Below, piece after piece: positions 28,604-41,305 of a DNA stretch of 64,000 nucleotides. The DNA is taken from assembly GCA_023255735.1 (NCBI GenBank), contig JAGDVP010000018.1:31386-95385 (forward strand). Direction: 5' to 3'. Under the pieces are notes generated by a model that saw only the letters and a list, made by a program, of their open reading frames with translations, was not told where the DNA came from and did no database searches. Both the position numbers and the translations under genes were made by a program. This stretch comes from Halothiobacillus sp. (GTDB lineage Bacteria > Pseudomonadota > Gammaproteobacteria > Halothiobacillales > Halothiobacillaceae). How positions within the stretch are numbered: the first letter of the stretch is position 1; each line of letters begins with the position of its first letter.

Positions 28604-28729
28604 TTAACGCTGACGCGCCTTAAAACGGGGATTGGTTTTGTTGATAACATAAACCTTGCCACGACGACGCACAATCTGGCAATCTTTGTGCCGTGTCTTG
28701 GCAGATTTAAGAGAAGATAAAATTTTCAT
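28604..28729 (-). CDS. rpmJ: 50S ribosomal protein L36, type B (zinc-ribbon lost)
   Basis: Ribosomal protein of 41 residues, read directly from the minus strand: it starts [20 protein letters not shown] and ends NPRFKARQR. Only one Cys remains, so the zinc-binding set of type A L36 is absent; this is the zinc-independent paralogue (YkgO-like), often induced under zinc limitation by Zur. No convincing Zur box was found upstream. It has its own terminator, so it is a single-gene unit; no L31 paralogue adjoins it here. Confidence 0.9.
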   Translation of the reverse strand: MKILSSLKSAKTRHKDCQIVRRRGKVYVINKTNPRFKARQR

Positions 28730-28906
28730 AAGAGCCTCAGCCTAATCGAATTCGAACCAAAAATAGGTTGGGCAAGTTAGCGCAAAGCCGTGCTAAATGC
28801 AAGAAATGATTCATTTTACTTAAAAGCTCGCCCTTGGGCGGCCAGGCAATCAGTAGCCGCCTTCACTTATACTAATGGCCAATATTTCACTTAGGAATGC
28901 GCACCC

Positions 28907-29530
28907 ATGTCGCAGATAGTTATCGCCAGCCACAATCAAGGCAAATTACGTGAGTTTGACGCGATGCGTCTGTTGATGAGCGATGAGTTTTCTGCTTTGA
29001 AGGCGCTGGAATTTATCCCCATCACCCGCTGGGCGGGCGATCCGCCCGATGAAACCGGCGATAGTTTTATTACTAACGCGTTAATTAAAGCGCGAGCGGC
29101 GGCGGCATTGAGTGGCTTGCCGGCCATTGCGGATGATTCTGGGCTTGAGGTTGCCGCGCTGGGTGGCGCACCGGGGATTTTTTCCGCTCGCTACGCAGGT
29201 ATTAACGCGACCGATCAAGATAACAATGCCTTGCTGTTAGCAGAGTTGGCCGCCGCCCCAAGCAAAAATCGCTCGGCTCAATTTGTGTGTGCTTTGGTTT
29301 TTGTTCGGCATGCCACAGACCCGGCTCCCTTAACAGCCTATGCCACTTGGGCAGGCGAGATTTTAACGGCGCCTCAAGGCGAGCGGGGCTTTGGTTATGA
29401 CCCGTTATTTTTCCTGCCGGATTTTGGCAAGAGCGCCGCCGAGCTTCCGGCCGATTTAAAAAACCGGATTAGCCATCGGGCATTCGCGCTGGCTCAACTT
29501 CTTACCCAATTGGGATCGCATCCGCTCTAA
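28907..29530 (+). CDS. rdgB: RdgB/HAM1 XTP-dITP pyrophosphatase
   Basis: House-cleaning nucleotide pyrophosphatase that removes inosine, xanthosine and related triphosphates from the pool. The 207-residue product has the N-terminal SHNQGKLREF, the catalytic LPAIADDSGLEVAALGG-like core, FGYDPLFFLPDFGKSAAEL and the closing NRISHRAFAL. It overlaps hemW by one base (TAATG), a pairing common in gammaproteobacteria. Confidence 0.95.
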   Translation: MSQIVIASHNQGKLREFDAMRLLMSDEFSALKALEFIPITRWAGDPPDETGDSFITNALIKARAAAALSGLPAIADDSGLEVAALGGAPGIFSARYAGINATDQDNNALLLAELAAAPSKNRSAQFVCALVFVRHATDPAPLTAYATWAGEILTAPQGERGFGYDPLFFLPDFGKSAAELPADLKNRISHRAFALAQLLTQLGSHPL

Positions 29531-30699
29531 TGCAACTGCTTCAATTTACCGAAAACCCACCGCTCGCGCTTTATATTCATTTGCCTTGGTGCGTTGAAAA
29601 ATGCCCCTATTGCGATTTTAACTCGCACGGACTTAAAGGCGGCACGCTGCCAGAGCGCGCCTATATTGATGCGCTCTTGCGCGATGTGGAATGCGAGTTA
29701 CCGCTGATTTGGGGGCGCCCCATTGAAACGATCTTTCTGGGCGGCGGTACGCCCAGCCTATTTAGCCCCGAGGCGATCGACCGGCTGTTTAGCGGCTTGC
29801 GTGCCTTGCTGGATTTACGATTTTGCCGCGAGGTCACCATTGAGGTCAACCCGGGCACCGAGATGGCAGGCCAGCTCGCAGATTATCGCGCCGCCGGCAT
29901 TACACGCGCCTCGATTGGTGTACAAAGCTTCAATGAAGCCCATTTGAAGCGACTGGGGCGCATTCACGATGCCCGCGCCGCCTATCGTGCGATTGAATCG
30001 GCGCATGCAGCAGGGCTTGCTAGTTTTAATATTGATTTGATGTTTGGTTTGCCCGATCAAACGCAAGCAGAGGCGCTCACCGATCTGCAAATAGCGATCG
30101 CCCTTAACCCACCGCATTTATCTTGGTATCAGCTCACACTTGAGCCCAATACGCCGTTTGCCGCCTTTCCACCCGCGCTGCCCCATGACGATACGCTCGA
30201 TGCCATGCAATCTGATGGGCTCAAACACCTCGCGGCCGCAGGGTTTGAGCATTATGAAGTGTCCGCCTTCGCAAAGCCCAATCATCAGTGCCAACATAAT
30301 CGCAATTACTGGGAATTTGGCGATTATTTGGGTATTGGCGCCGGTGCGCACGGCAAAATCACTCTAGCCGCTGAAAACCGAATTGAGCGCCGAGTGCGCA
30401 CGCGTCACCCATCGGCGTATTTATCCAGCCTTGGCACAAAGGCTACCGTTAGCGCGCACACCGTACCCACTCAAGAACTACCGTTTGAATTTATGCTGAA
30501 CGCCCTGCGGCTGATGGACGGCTTTAATGTGCCGCTATTCTCCGCGCGCACAGGCCTCCCCATCAAAGCAATTAGTGAGACACTCCAACAATTGGAGCGC
30601 GAGCAACTCATCGATTGGCAAATGACGCGCATCAAACCCACCGCCCGCGGCACCCGTTACCTCAACGATGTGTTGCAACGCTTTATTCCAAACGATTAG
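29530..30699 (+). CDS. hemW: HemW haem chaperone (radical SAM)
   Basis: Radical-SAM protein related to coproporphyrinogen III oxidase HemN. The 4Fe-4S motif CVEKCPYC (C21, C25, C28) is intact, and the later QHNRNYWEFGDYLGIGAGAHG block carries the HNxxYW motif of HemW-type haem-binding proteins. At 389 residues it is shorter than HemN and lacks HemN's N-terminal extension with the extra Cys, so the haem-insertion role is favoured over porphyrin synthesis. Coupled to rdgB. Confidence 0.93.
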   Translation: MQLLQFTENPPLALYIHLPWCVEKCPYCDFNSHGLKGGTLPERAYIDALLRDVECELPLIWGRPIETIFLGGGTPSLFSPEAIDRLFSGLRALLDLRFCREVTIEVNPGTEMAGQLADYRAAGITRASIGVQSFNEAHLKRLGRIHDARAAYRAIESAHAAGLASFNIDLMFGLPDQTQAEALTDLQIAIALNPPHLSWYQLTLEPNTPFAAFPPALPHDDTLDAMQSDGLKHLAAAGFEHYEVSAFAKPNHQCQHNRNYWEFGDYLGIGAGAHGKITLAAENRIERRVRTRHPSAYLSSLGTKATVSAHTVPTQELPFEFMLNALRLMDGFNVPLFSARTGLPIKAISETLQQLEREQLIDWQMTRIKPTARGTRYLNDVLQRFIPND

Positions 30700-30709
30700 T
30701 ACCGCCCGG

Positions 30710-32125
30710 CTATTTCGGCTTCTTTTTTGGGCGCTGCCAACCGGCTCGGTTCATTTGGCGCGCCCGCGCGATCGCTAAATGCCCCGCAGGGACATCGTGC
30801 GTAATGGTTGAACCGGCCCCGATGGTGGCTCCATCGCCAACCTGCACCGGCGCGACAAGCTGTGTGCTTGAACCCACAAACACGGCATCACCAATTAATG
30901 TTTGGTGCTTATTTGCCCCATCATAATTGCAGGTAATTGTGCCCGCGCCGACATTACAATCGGCGCCCATCGTGGTGTCACCCACGTAAGATAAATGATT
31001 GATTTTTGAGCCCGCACCAATGCGGCTGGCTTTAATCTCCACAAAATTACCCACTCGGCTATTCGCCGCCAGATGCGTGCCGGGGCGCAGGCGGGCAAAC
31101 GGCCCCACTTCAACCCCCGCGGCAAGCTGCGCCCCATCTAAGTGGCTAAATGCCCGCACCCGAACCCCATCGCCTAAGGTCACATTGCGCAGCACACAGT
31201 GAGACTCAATGATGACATTGCAGCCCAGCGTCACTACGCCTTCGAGCACCACATTGACATCAATCAAATTATCCAAGCCGCTGACCACTTCACCGCGAAT
31301 ATCCACCCGGCTCGGATCGACCAGCGTTGTCCCCGACAGCGCAAGCCGTTGTGCTTGGCGTAACTGCCATGCCCGCTCCATTTCTGCTAATGCCCAGCGA
31401 TCATTAATGCCCGTAACCAACAAGGGATCAGGTTCCATGCGCGTGGTAATCGCCTTATGTTCTGCCCGAGCCAAGCCCACAATATCCGTTAAATACAACT
31501 CGCCCTGCGCATTATGCGGCGCCAATTGGGGTAACCAAGCCGCCAAATCACCCAAACGCGCGATAAGAATGCCAGTATTAATCTCATTAACGTCAAGCTC
31601 ATCAGCCGAGGCATCCCGATGCTCTCGAATGGCCACCATATTGCCTGCCGCATCCCGAATAATCCGGCCATAACCCGTCGGATCATCCACCTGCGTTGAC
31701 AGAACGCCGAGCGCGCTCGCTTGCGCCGCAACAATAAGCGGCGCCAATACCGACACCGATAATAAAGGTACATCGCCGTACAGCACCAACACCCGATCAT
31801 TGGGGGTGGTAGCATCGCCGACACCCTGTAAATCAGCGACCGCACAAGCCACCGCATGCCCCGTGCCCAATTGCTGCGCTTGCACGACCCAATTCACATG
31901 AGGCCTCGAGCAAGCCGCTTGAATGGCGGCCGCCTCAAAACCGATCACAACGCGAATCGAAACCGGATTAAGCAACTCTGCCACATCCAAAACCCGCGCC
32001 AACATACTGCGCCCCGCCACAGGATGCAGCACTTTAGGTAATTTTGATCGCATTCGGGTGCCCTTGCCGGCGGCCAAAATCACCACATGCAGTCTCAAAT
32101 TGCGTACATTTGCCTTATCCGACAT
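30710..32125 (-). CDS. glmU: Bifunctional GlmU (UDP-GlcNAc synthesis)
   Basis: Makes UDP-N-acetylglucosamine for peptidoglycan and lipopolysaccharide: C-terminal acetyltransferase acting on glucosamine-1-phosphate and N-terminal uridylyltransferase. The 471-residue product has LAAGKGTRMRSKLPKVLHPV at the N-terminus and a left-handed beta-helix with hexapeptide repeats (about 265-455). A Lys/Pro-rich tail closes it. ATG at 32125 starts the family N-terminus; a start at 32167 would run through the atp terminator. It follows the atp operon, as in E. coli. Confidence 0.95.
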   Translation of the reverse strand: MSDKANVRNLRLHVVILAAGKGTRMRSKLPKVLHPVAGRSMLARVLDVAELLNPVSIRVVIGFEAAAIQAACSRPHVNWVVQAQQLGTGHAVACAVADLQGVGDATTPNDRVLVLYGDVPLLSVSVLAPLIVAAQASALGVLSTQVDDPTGYGRIIRDAAGNMVAIREHRDASADELDVNEINTGILIARLGDLAAWLPQLAPHNAQGELYLTDIVGLARAEHKAITTRMEPDPLLVTGINDRWALAEMERAWQLRQAQRLALSGTTLVDPSRVDIRGEVVSGLDNLIDVNVVLEGVVTLGCNVIIESHCVLRNVTLGDGVRVRAFSHLDGAQLAAGVEVGPFARLRPGTHLAANSRVGNFVEIKASRIGAGSKINHLSYVGDTTMGADCNVGAGTITCNYDGANKHQTLIGDAVFVGSSTQLVAPVQVGDGATIGAGSTITHDVPAGHLAIARARQMNRAGWQRPKKKPK

Positions 32126-32137
32126 AACCACCTCAAT

Positions 32138-32162
32138 AAAAAAGGAGCCGAAGCTCCTTAAA
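32138..32162. terminator. Terminator between atpC and glmU
   Basis: Perfect AAGGAGC/GCTCCTT stem with a CGAA loop and A/T runs on both sides. On the minus strand it ends in a long T-run, so it should end the atp mRNA and give glmU its own promoter. Confidence 0.82.
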
Positions 32163-32220
32163 ATCAAATAAGAATCAACCGCGTGGTTTGCGCAAAAGAT
32201 TCACGACGAGCAATTCATCG

Positions 32221-32667
32221 TTAGTGACGTCCGCCGCCCAAGCCTCGCATGGAACGCACCCATTTCAAGCGCTCAGCCGCTTCAATCATAATGGACTGCG
32301 CCGAGGTGAAGTCCAGTTGCCCACGCTGCTCATAATCATGCATGTAGACACTTTCTTCAGCCAACTTCGCTTCGAGTTCATTGGCGTCAATCCCATGGGC
32401 ATCCGCTTCCGTCAATGCCCAGTCAGCAATCACGCTCACTACCATCGGCTGAACTTCGAGCACACCAAAACCCACGTAATAACGAACAACCGAGCCATCT
32501 AGGAGATGCACACGCACCTCACCGGGACGAAGTATCGCCAACGTTTGGGTGTGCAAGGGGGTAATACCCATCTCACCCGCTTCCGTAGGAATCGATACAA
32601 AAGTCGCCTCCCCGCTAAAAATGGGGCGCTCCATACTCACAATATCGACCCGAATGGTCATAGCCAT
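32221..32667 (-). CDS. atpC: ATP synthase F1 subunit epsilon
   Basis: Epsilon subunit, 148 residues: N-terminal beta sandwich (RVDIVSMERPIFSGEATFVS, GEMGITPLHTQTLAIL) and a C-terminal helical hairpin (ALTEADAHGIDANELEAKLAEE). It ends the atp operon, 14 bp after atpD. About nine residues longer than the E. coli protein, with a Gly-rich C-terminal tail. Confidence 0.95.
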   Translation of the reverse strand: MAMTIRVDIVSMERPIFSGEATFVSIPTEAGEMGITPLHTQTLAILRPGEVRVHLLDGSVVRYYVGFGVLEVQPMVVSVIADWALTEADAHGIDANELEAKLAEESVYMHDYEQRGQLDFTSAQSIMIEAAERLKWVRSMRGLGGGRH

Positions 32668-32681
32668 ATCAGCACCTCCAA

Positions 32682-34097
<1,416 letters not shown>

Positions 34098-34112
34098 CTA
34101 ACCCGTTGGTTG

Positions 34113-34973
34113 TTAAACCGCTGCGGCACCCGATACGATTTCAGAAATTTCTTGAGTAATCGCCGCTTGACGCGCTTTGTTGTAAACCAGCTTCAACGAT
34201 TTAATCATGTCGCCTGCGTTATCGGTCGCATTCTTCATGGCAATTCGACGCGCAGCCATTTCACAAGCCACGTTTTCAATGCCACTGGCCACAATTTGCC
34301 CCGTGATATAACGCTTCAACACCGCCGTTAAAACCGCATGAGAATCTGGCTCGTACAGATAATCCCAACGATGCTTCAACTCGGCCGACTCGGCATAAAC
34401 CAAGGGCGCCAACTGTTCAACCACGGGACGCTGAACCATTGAATTCACAAACGTGTTACGTGCAATTTCAATGCGATCAACATGACCTTGTTCAAAAGCA
34501 CCCATCGCCGCAGTAATCGCACCCCGCATTTTCGCATAACTGGGTTTGTCGCCCATATGCGTTACGGAGGCGAGCACATTGCCACCATAGCGTTTGAAGA
34601 ACGACCGGCCTTTGGTTCCAATGGGAATCACATCGACTTCGATCCCATTTTTCTGATAATCCTTGATCTTGAGCAGCACCTGCTTAAGCAAGTTGACGTT
34701 AAGACCACCGCACAACCCGCGATCGGTCGTAACAACAATCATTAATACCCGCTTAACCTCACGCTCCATCATCAAAGGATGACGAAATTCAGGATGCGCA
34801 TTGGTGATGTGACCCACCACCTCTAGAAACTTCTCAGCATAAGGCCGAGTGGCTTCCATCGCTTCCTGAGCACGCCGCATTTTTGATGCGGCGACCATTT
34901 CCATCGCCTTGGTGATTTTGCGCGTGTTTTGCACGCTCTTAATCTTGGTGCGAATCTCTTTGCCTACGGCCAT
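34113..34973 (-). CDS. atpG: ATP synthase F1 subunit gamma
   Basis: Central-stalk rotor subunit, 286 residues. The N-terminal coil VGKEIRTKIKSVQNTRKITKAMEMVAASKM is split over the usual conserved block, and the C-terminal helix carries MKNATDNAGDMIKSLKLVYNKARQAAITQEI. 15 bp after atpA. Confidence 0.97.
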   Translation of the reverse strand: MAVGKEIRTKIKSVQNTRKITKAMEMVAASKMRRAQEAMEATRPYAEKFLEVVGHITNAHPEFRHPLMMEREVKRVLMIVVTTDRGLCGGLNVNLLKQVLLKIKDYQKNGIEVDVIPIGTKGRSFFKRYGGNVLASVTHMGDKPSYAKMRGAITAAMGAFEQGHVDRIEIARNTFVNSMVQRPVVEQLAPLVYAESAELKHRWDYLYEPDSHAVLTAVLKRYITGQIVASGIENVACEMAARRIAMKNATDNAGDMIKSLKLVYNKARQAAITQEISEIVSGAAAV

Positions 34974-34988
34974 GACATCGCCCCCTGA

Positions 34989-36527
34989 TTAATAAACGCC
35001 CTTCGATTTGAAGGACTCGATCACGTGCTTGATTTGGGCCGCAATTTCATCATTGTACGCACCACTATTGCCAATTTTCTCCTCGAGATCTTTGGCGTTG
35101 GCAGCCGCGTAATCGTGCAATGCGGTTTCAAAATCGTTGATTTTTTCTACCGGCACATCATCCAAGTAACCCTCATTGGCTGCGGTGAGCGACAGAGCCA
35201 TTTCAGCGACAGATAACGGTTTGAATTGCTTCTGCTTCATTAATTCAGTGACTCGCTTGCCTCGTTCGAGCTGTTTGCGTGTGACATCATCAAGATCAGA
35301 GGCAAACTGAGAGAACGCAGCCAGCTCACGATATTGAGCCAAATCGGTACGAATACCACCGGCTAATTTCTTAATCGCCTTAGTTTGCGCAGCACCACCC
35401 ACACGCGAGACCGAAATACCAGGGTTAATAGCAGGACGAATCCCTGCATTAAAGAGATCCGTCTCTAAGAAAATCTGGCCATCGGTAATTGAAATCACGT
35501 TGGTCGGCACGAATGCGGATACATCACCACCCTGGGTTTCAATAATGGGTAGCGCGGTCAAAGAACCTGTTTTGCCTTGAACTTCACCTTTGGTAAATTC
35601 AGACACATAGTCTGCATTCACACGCGAGGCGCGCTCAAGTAGCCGTGAGTGCAAATAGAACACATCACCGGGATAGGCTTCGCGTCCGGGTGGGCGACGC
35701 AGCAAGAGTGATATTTGACGATAAGCCCAAGCCTGCTTGGTGAGATCATCATAAACAATTAAGGCGTCCATACCGCGGTCGCGGAAGTACTCACCCATGG
35801 TGCAACCCGCATAAGCAGCTAAGTACTGCATGGCCGCAGGATCAGAGGCGGTGGCTGCCACAATAATGGTGTATTCGAGCGCGCCGTATTCTTCTAATTT
35901 TCGCACCACGTTCGCAATCGATGAGGCTTTCTGGCCAATCGCGACATAAACGCAATATACCCCTTTGCCTTTCTGGTTGATAATGGCATCAATCGCAACG
36001 GCAGTTTTGCCGGTTTGACGGTCACCGATAATCAGTTCTCGCTGCCCGCGACCAATTGGCACCATAGCATCAAGCGCCTTAATTCCGGTCAATAGCGGCT
36101 GGTCTACGCTTTGGCGCTCAATAACGCCGGGCGCAATTTTCTCGATTGGAGCGGTCATTTTTGCAGCAATATCGCCCTTGCCATCAATCGGTTGACCCAG
36201 TGTGTTAACCACGCGGCCAAGCATTTCTTTGCCTACCGGCACTTCAAGAATGCGCTGGGTACATTTAACTTGGTCGCCTTCGCGCAGATGGTCATAACCA
36301 CCCAGCACAATGGCACCAACAGAATCACGCTCTAAGTTCATGGCGACCGCATAGCCGCCGCCGGGCAATTCAACCATTTCGCCCAGCATGACGTCATTTA
36401 AGCCGTGAATGCGCAAAATACCATCACTAACCGATACGATGGTGCCAACAGTTTGAACATCCGCACTTTGATCGAAATTCTCAATGCGTTGCTTAATCAG
36501 ATTACTAATTTCAGAGGGATTGATCAT
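34989..36527 (-). CDS. atpA: ATP synthase F1 subunit alpha
   Basis: Regulatory nucleotide-binding subunit, 512 residues, with Walker [16 protein letters not shown] and the family signature [17 protein letters not shown] near residues 365-381. Ordinary length. Nine bases after atpH. Confidence 0.98.
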   Translation of the reverse strand: MINPSEISNLIKQRIENFDQSADVQTVGTIVSVSDGILRIHGLNDVMLGEMVELPGGGYAVAMNLERDSVGAIVLGGYDHLREGDQVKCTQRILEVPVGKEMLGRVVNTLGQPIDGKGDIAAKMTAPIEKIAPGVIERQSVDQPLLTGIKALDAMVPIGRGQRELIIGDRQTGKTAVAIDAIINQKGKGVYCVYVAIGQKASSIANVVRKLEEYGALEYTIIVAATASDPAAMQYLAAYAGCTMGEYFRDRGMDALIVYDDLTKQAWAYRQISLLLRRPPGREAYPGDVFYLHSRLLERASRVNADYVSEFTKGEVQGKTGSLTALPIIETQGGDVSAFVPTNVISITDGQIFLETDLFNAGIRPAINPGISVSRVGGAAQTKAIKKLAGGIRTDLAQYRELAAFSQFASDLDDVTRKQLERGKRVTELMKQKQFKPLSVAEMALSLTAANEGYLDDVPVEKINDFETALHDYAAANAKDLEEKIGNSGAYNDEIAAQIKHVIESFKSKGVY

Positions 36528-36536
36528 GTGATCTCC

Positions 36537-37073
36537 TTAGCGACTCAGTTGAGTGGCAAGTTTATCGATGCCGCCGCGCATTGAACCATCAATCACCAAA
36601 TCTCCCGCGCGAATAATGGCACCACCAATTAAGGTAGCGTCCACTCGTGTAGAAAGATCGATTGATCGGTTCAATCGCTTGTTCAGCGCAAATTTAATAT
36701 GGGTAATTTCGCTTTCCGTTAAGGGATGCGCAGAGACAACGGTCGCAGATACTCGGTGCTCAGCTTCCGCACGCAGAAGTTCAAATTGAGCAGCCACCTC
36801 GGGCAAAAGCCCAATGCGCCCATTTTCACCCATTAGCCGAACAAGATTTAATGCCTGTGCATCTAGCTCACTTGATACCACGGCCAAAAATCCTTGTGTG
36901 CGCGCCTCTGAGGATCGTGCGACATCGCCGAGAAAGTGCTGCATCTGCGTGTTATTCACAACGTCAGCCAAGAATTTAAGCTGCTTTGACCACGCGGAAG
37001 CAGAGTTTGACTCACAGCAAAGTTCATTCACTGCTTTTGCATATGATTGAGCAACTTGGATATTTTCGGACAT
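36537..37073 (-). CDS. atpH: ATP synthase F1 subunit delta
   Basis: Peripheral-stalk subunit joining F1 to the b subunits, 178 residues. Helical N-terminal domain and the C-terminal DATLIGGAIIRAGDLVIDGSM signature are recognisable. Sits between atpF and atpA as in all canonical operons. Confidence 0.95.
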   Translation of the reverse strand: MSENIQVAQSYAKAVNELCCESNSASAWSKQLKFLADVVNNTQMQHFLGDVARSSEARTQGFLAVVSSELDAQALNLVRLMGENGRIGLLPEVAAQFELLRAEAEHRVSATVVSAHPLTESEITHIKFALNKRLNRSIDLSTRVDATLIGGAIIRAGDLVIDGSMRGGIDKLATQLSR

Positions 37074-37094
37074 ATTGCTTTACCTTTAATATCT

Positions 37095-37565
37095 TTAGAT
37101 GTGCGCAATCAGATCAGCAAGCGCCGCTTCATGATCCTTAATCGTTACTTCGCGTTTTAAAATCCGCTCAGCGCCCGTCACTGCAATGGCAGAAACTTGG
37201 GTACGCAAAGCTTCTTTCGCACGATTAACTTCGCGATCAATTTCAGCCGTTGCCTGAGCAACAATTCGCTCTGCTTCAACCTTCGCATTCACCCGCGCAT
37301 CTTCAAGAACCTGATTGGCGCGTGCATTAGCTTGCGCCACAATGTCGTTTGCTTTTTCTTTGGTTTCGCGCAGTATTTCTGCTGAGCGCTCTTGCGCTAA
37401 TTTAAGCTCATGTTTGCCACGTTCAGATGCCGAAAGGCCATCAGCAATTTTCTGGCGACGCGCTTCCATTAAGGCAGAAAGCGGTGTCCAAAGGTATTTG
37501 CTGACCAACCAAACGAGTATCACAAAAGCGATAATCTGAGCTAACAGTGTGATATTAATATTCAC
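37095..37565 (-). CDS. atpF: ATP synthase F0 subunit b
   Basis: Peripheral-stalk subunit, 156 residues: one N-terminal membrane segment (about 5-24, [17 protein letters not shown]) followed by a long charged helix suited to a b2 coiled coil. A single b gene, with no b' paralogue, matches a heterotrophic-type F-ATPase. A 109-bp gap separates it from atpE. Confidence 0.95.
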   Translation of the reverse strand: MNINITLLAQIIAFVILVWLVSKYLWTPLSALMEARRQKIADGLSASERGKHELKLAQERSAEILRETKEKANDIVAQANARANQVLEDARVNAKVEAERIVAQATAEIDREVNRAKEALRTQVSAIAVTGAERILKREVTIKDHEAALADLIAHI

Positions 37566-37674
37566 AGCTTTCCCTCGGTTTGTTGTGGTTTCGTGCTAAT
37601 TTAAAGTGAGTTTGAACCACTGATCTGCGCGCCTGATCGGGCTGCAGATCCTTCGCTCAAACATTCAACCACTT

Positions 37675-37968
37675 TTATTTAGGAAGCGCGCTAATCGCTG
37701 AAGTCAAAGCGCCAACAAACGGGTTAGCGAACAGGAACCACATCGCGAACGCCAAAATAATGAACGGAAACGATTCCATTAAGCCTGCGAAAATAAACAT
37801 ATTGGTCATTAACTGAGGACGCATTTCTGGTTGACGTGCAATACCTTCCAATGTTTTCGAGCAAATCAAGCCCCAGCCAATCGCTGAGCCCAAGCCAGCC
37901 GCAGCCAGAATCACACCAACGCCTACTGCTGTGTAGGCATAAATTGTCGCAAGCATATCAGGGGTCAT
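37675..37968 (-). CDS. atpE: ATP synthase F0 subunit c
   Basis: Proteolipid ring subunit, 97 residues, two membrane helices joined by the polar loop EGIARQPEM. The ion-binding carboxylate is Glu (GLMESFPFI) rather than the Asp of E. coli. The Gln and Tyr that define sodium-binding c-rings are not at their usual places, so proton coupling is more likely. The C-terminal tail ([12 protein letters not shown]) is longer than in E. coli. Confidence 0.96.
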   Translation of the reverse strand: MTPDMLATIYAYTAVGVGVILAAAGLGSAIGWGLICSKTLEGIARQPEMRPQLMTNMFIFAGLMESFPFIILAFAMWFLFANPFVGALTSAISALPK

Positions 37969-38024
37969 TTAAAGTCTCCTCAGACGAACAGTGAAAAAAC
38001 GAAACAAGAAATCTTAATTAAAAA

Positions 38025-39260
<1,236 letters not shown>

Positions 39261-39268
<8 letters not shown>

Positions 39269-39542
39269 TATCGTCATTGTGTTTCGCTATCATTAAACGG
39301 TGCGCATTGCGCATGCCGCCAATAAATCCGAGCAAGCCCCCGATGAGCATGGCTATTGGGGCGATACCCAGCCAGCGATCAACCAGAAAACCCAATAACA
39401 ACCCGGCGATTACGGTTGAGGCAAACACGTTGCCCGCTCCCACGTTCATCAAGCCACGCAAACGCAATGCAAAGTAGCTTTCTTGCTGCGCCGACTCGGT
39501 TGTTTTGGTTTTGTTCTGCTCGGCCATTGTGCTACTCGTCAT
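39261..39542 (-). CDS. AtpZ/AtpQ-like small membrane protein
   Basis: About 93 residues with a polar N-terminus and two membrane segments (near residues 40-60 and 65-85, with GLLLGFLVDRW and GGLLGFIGGMRNAHRL). This is the AtpZ-like family (AtpI-related, DUF with putative Mg/Ca transport role) found ahead of atpI in a subset of bacteria. Several in-frame ATGs (39554, 39542, 39527) are possible. Overlap with atpI suggests it is the first gene of the atp operon. Confidence 0.72.
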
Positions 39543-39614
39543 TTCTGCGGCCAAAATTTAATGACTAGTGTACCGTCATATTTCTCCATCAACAACTGTT
39601 GCCAAGGCTATGAA

Positions 39615-40505
39615 TTAGGGTGCGCCGCTCGTTTGCACTTGGCTCGGTTCATTCTCAGCCAACAAACGCCGTAAAATTAGATCCAATTGCTCGGCGTTGC
39701 TGAAGCGTAGGCTGACCATACCCCGCCCGCCCTCGTTGCGTTTAAGCTCGACAGGCAGACCCAGTGCATCGGCCATTTTACGCATCAAGGCTTCGGTGTC
39801 GGGATCTGCTTTTTCCTCAGCCGTTTTGATTGGCGCGGGTTCATTGAACTTGCGCACCATGGTTTCTACTTGGCGGACCGTGAGCGCTTTGGCGATTATT
39901 TTTTCAGCCAGTTCCTGCTGTTGGCTGATGGGCAATGCAGCTAGGGCACGGGCATGCCCCGCATCTAATTGCTGATTTTGCAGCAGAATGCGCACGGGCA
40001 TTGCCAGCTCAAGCAACCGCAGCGCATTGCTCACCACCGGGCGCGATATGCCGAGCGCATCCGCTACCTGTTGGTGGGTCATTTTGAACTCCATAATCAA
40101 GCGCCGCATGGCTTCTGCTTGCTCGATGGGGTTCAGATCTTCGCGCTGCAAATTTTCGATGAGTGCGAGTGCGGCAGCTTGCGTGTCGTCTATTTCTCGA
40201 ATGATGGCGGGAATTTGCTGCAAACCGGCCATTTGCGCCGCTCGCCAGCGTCGCTCGCCGGCGATCAGCTCGTATTCACCCGACCGCCGGCGCAGCACGA
40301 CAGGCTGGATGAGTCCTTGCGCTCGAATTGAATCGGCCAAACTTTGTAGCGCGTCTTGATCAAAGTGCGTGCGGGGCTGAAACGGGCTGGCGTGAATTAG
40401 CTCTATAGCGACATCGCGATAGTGCGCTTCCTGCGTTTCTGGCGATTCACTGGAACGGAGCAGGGCATCGAGGCCGCGCCCTAAGCCTTTTTTCTTGATG
40501 GTCAT
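39615..40505 (-). CDS. parB: Chromosome partitioning protein ParB
   Basis: CTP-dependent clamp that binds parS sites near the origin, 296 residues. The N-terminal domain carries the GERRWRAAQMAG box for CTP binding, a central helix-turn-helix (MTHQQVADALGISRPVVSNALRL), and a C-terminal dimerisation domain. It overlaps parA by 4 bases. parAB next to rsmG-mnmG suggests the window is near the replication origin. Confidence 0.95.
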   Translation of the reverse strand: MTIKKKGLGRGLDALLRSSESPETQEAHYRDVAIELIHASPFQPRTHFDQDALQSLADSIRAQGLIQPVVLRRRSGEYELIAGERRWRAAQMAGLQQIPAIIREIDDTQAAALALIENLQREDLNPIEQAEAMRRLIMEFKMTHQQVADALGISRPVVSNALRLLELAMPVRILLQNQQLDAGHARALAALPISQQQELAEKIIAKALTVRQVETMVRKFNEPAPIKTAEEKADPDTEALMRKMADALGLPVELKRNEGGRGMVSLRFSNAEQLDLILRRLLAENEPSQVQTSGAP

Positions 40506-41305
40506 GGGGCGCTTCTCGTTTTGCTTGCGCGTTCACCGCGCGCGGTTGACCGCGTGATGAGCTCATGGGCAAGCTCATCGTAGGCCTGCGCCCCGGCGGA
40601 ATTTCGATCGTAAAACCAAGCGGGCAGACCATGGCTGGGTGCCTCTGCTAAGCGCACATTGCGGGGAATGAGTGTGTTAAATACCTGCGCACCAAAGTGA
40701 GCCAGGAGTTGCTCGGATACTTGCTGCGCCAGCAAATTTCGTGCGTCATATAAGGTGCGCACCACGCCTGCCACGCCTAAAGCGGGCTGCAAGGCCAGCC
40801 GAACTTGCTCGATGGTTTCCAAGAGCGCGCTTAAACCTTCCAGCGCAAAATACTCGCATTGAACGGGGATTAACACGTCATCTGCCGCGACCAGCGCATT
40901 GATTGTGAGCGTGTTTAGCGCGGGCGGGCAGTCGATCAAAATGAAATCGAAATCTGCCTGCAGAGGCATAAGGGCGCGGCGAAGCTTTATTTCTCGTCCG
41001 ATGCGGCTGACCAGCGCAAACTCGGCGCCGGCAAGCTCGATATTGGCGGGCAACAAGCTGAAGCCAGCAGGTTCGCTTTGGACAATCACATCGGATATTT
41101 GTGCTTCATCGAGCAGAACATCGGCCATGCTGAGGGCAAGCGCGGATTTATCGCAGCCGGCGCTCACGGTGGCATTGCCTTGGGGGTCCATATCGATTAA
41201 GAGCACCCGTTGCCCCAGCACTTGCAACGCCGCCGCAAGATTAACGGCCGTGGTTGTTTTACCAACGCCGCCTTTTTGGTTGGTGATGGCGAGCGTCCAG
41301 CTCAT
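40502..41305 (-). CDS. parA: Chromosome partitioning ATPase ParA
   Basis: Deviant Walker-A ATPase that forms a nucleoid gradient moved by ParB, 267 residues. KGGVGKTTTAVNLAAAL is the deviant P loop; VLLIDMDPQGNA and FILIDCPPALNTLTINAL are further motifs. The ATG at 41305 overlaps the rsmG stop (ATGA). Longer upstream starts would lie within rsmG. Confidence 0.95.
   Translation of the reverse strand: MSWTLAITNQKGGVGKTTTAVNLAAALQVLGQRVLLIDMDPQGNATVSAGCDKSALALSMADVLLDEAQISDVIVQSEPAGFSLLPANIELAGAEFALVSRIGREIKLRRALMPLQADFDFILIDCPPALNTLTINALVAADDVLIPVQCEYFALEGLSALLETIEQVRLALQPALGVAGVVRTLYDARNLLAQQVSEQLLAHFGAQVFNTLIPRNVRLAEAPSHGLPAWFYDRNSAGAQAYDELAHELITRSTARGERASKTRSAP

Noticed and set aside
37675..37968. 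Sodium-type ATP synthase c-ring
   Set aside because: The Glu-Ser pair is suggestive, but the Gln in helix 1 and the Tyr in helix 2 needed for sodium binding are not at their positions.
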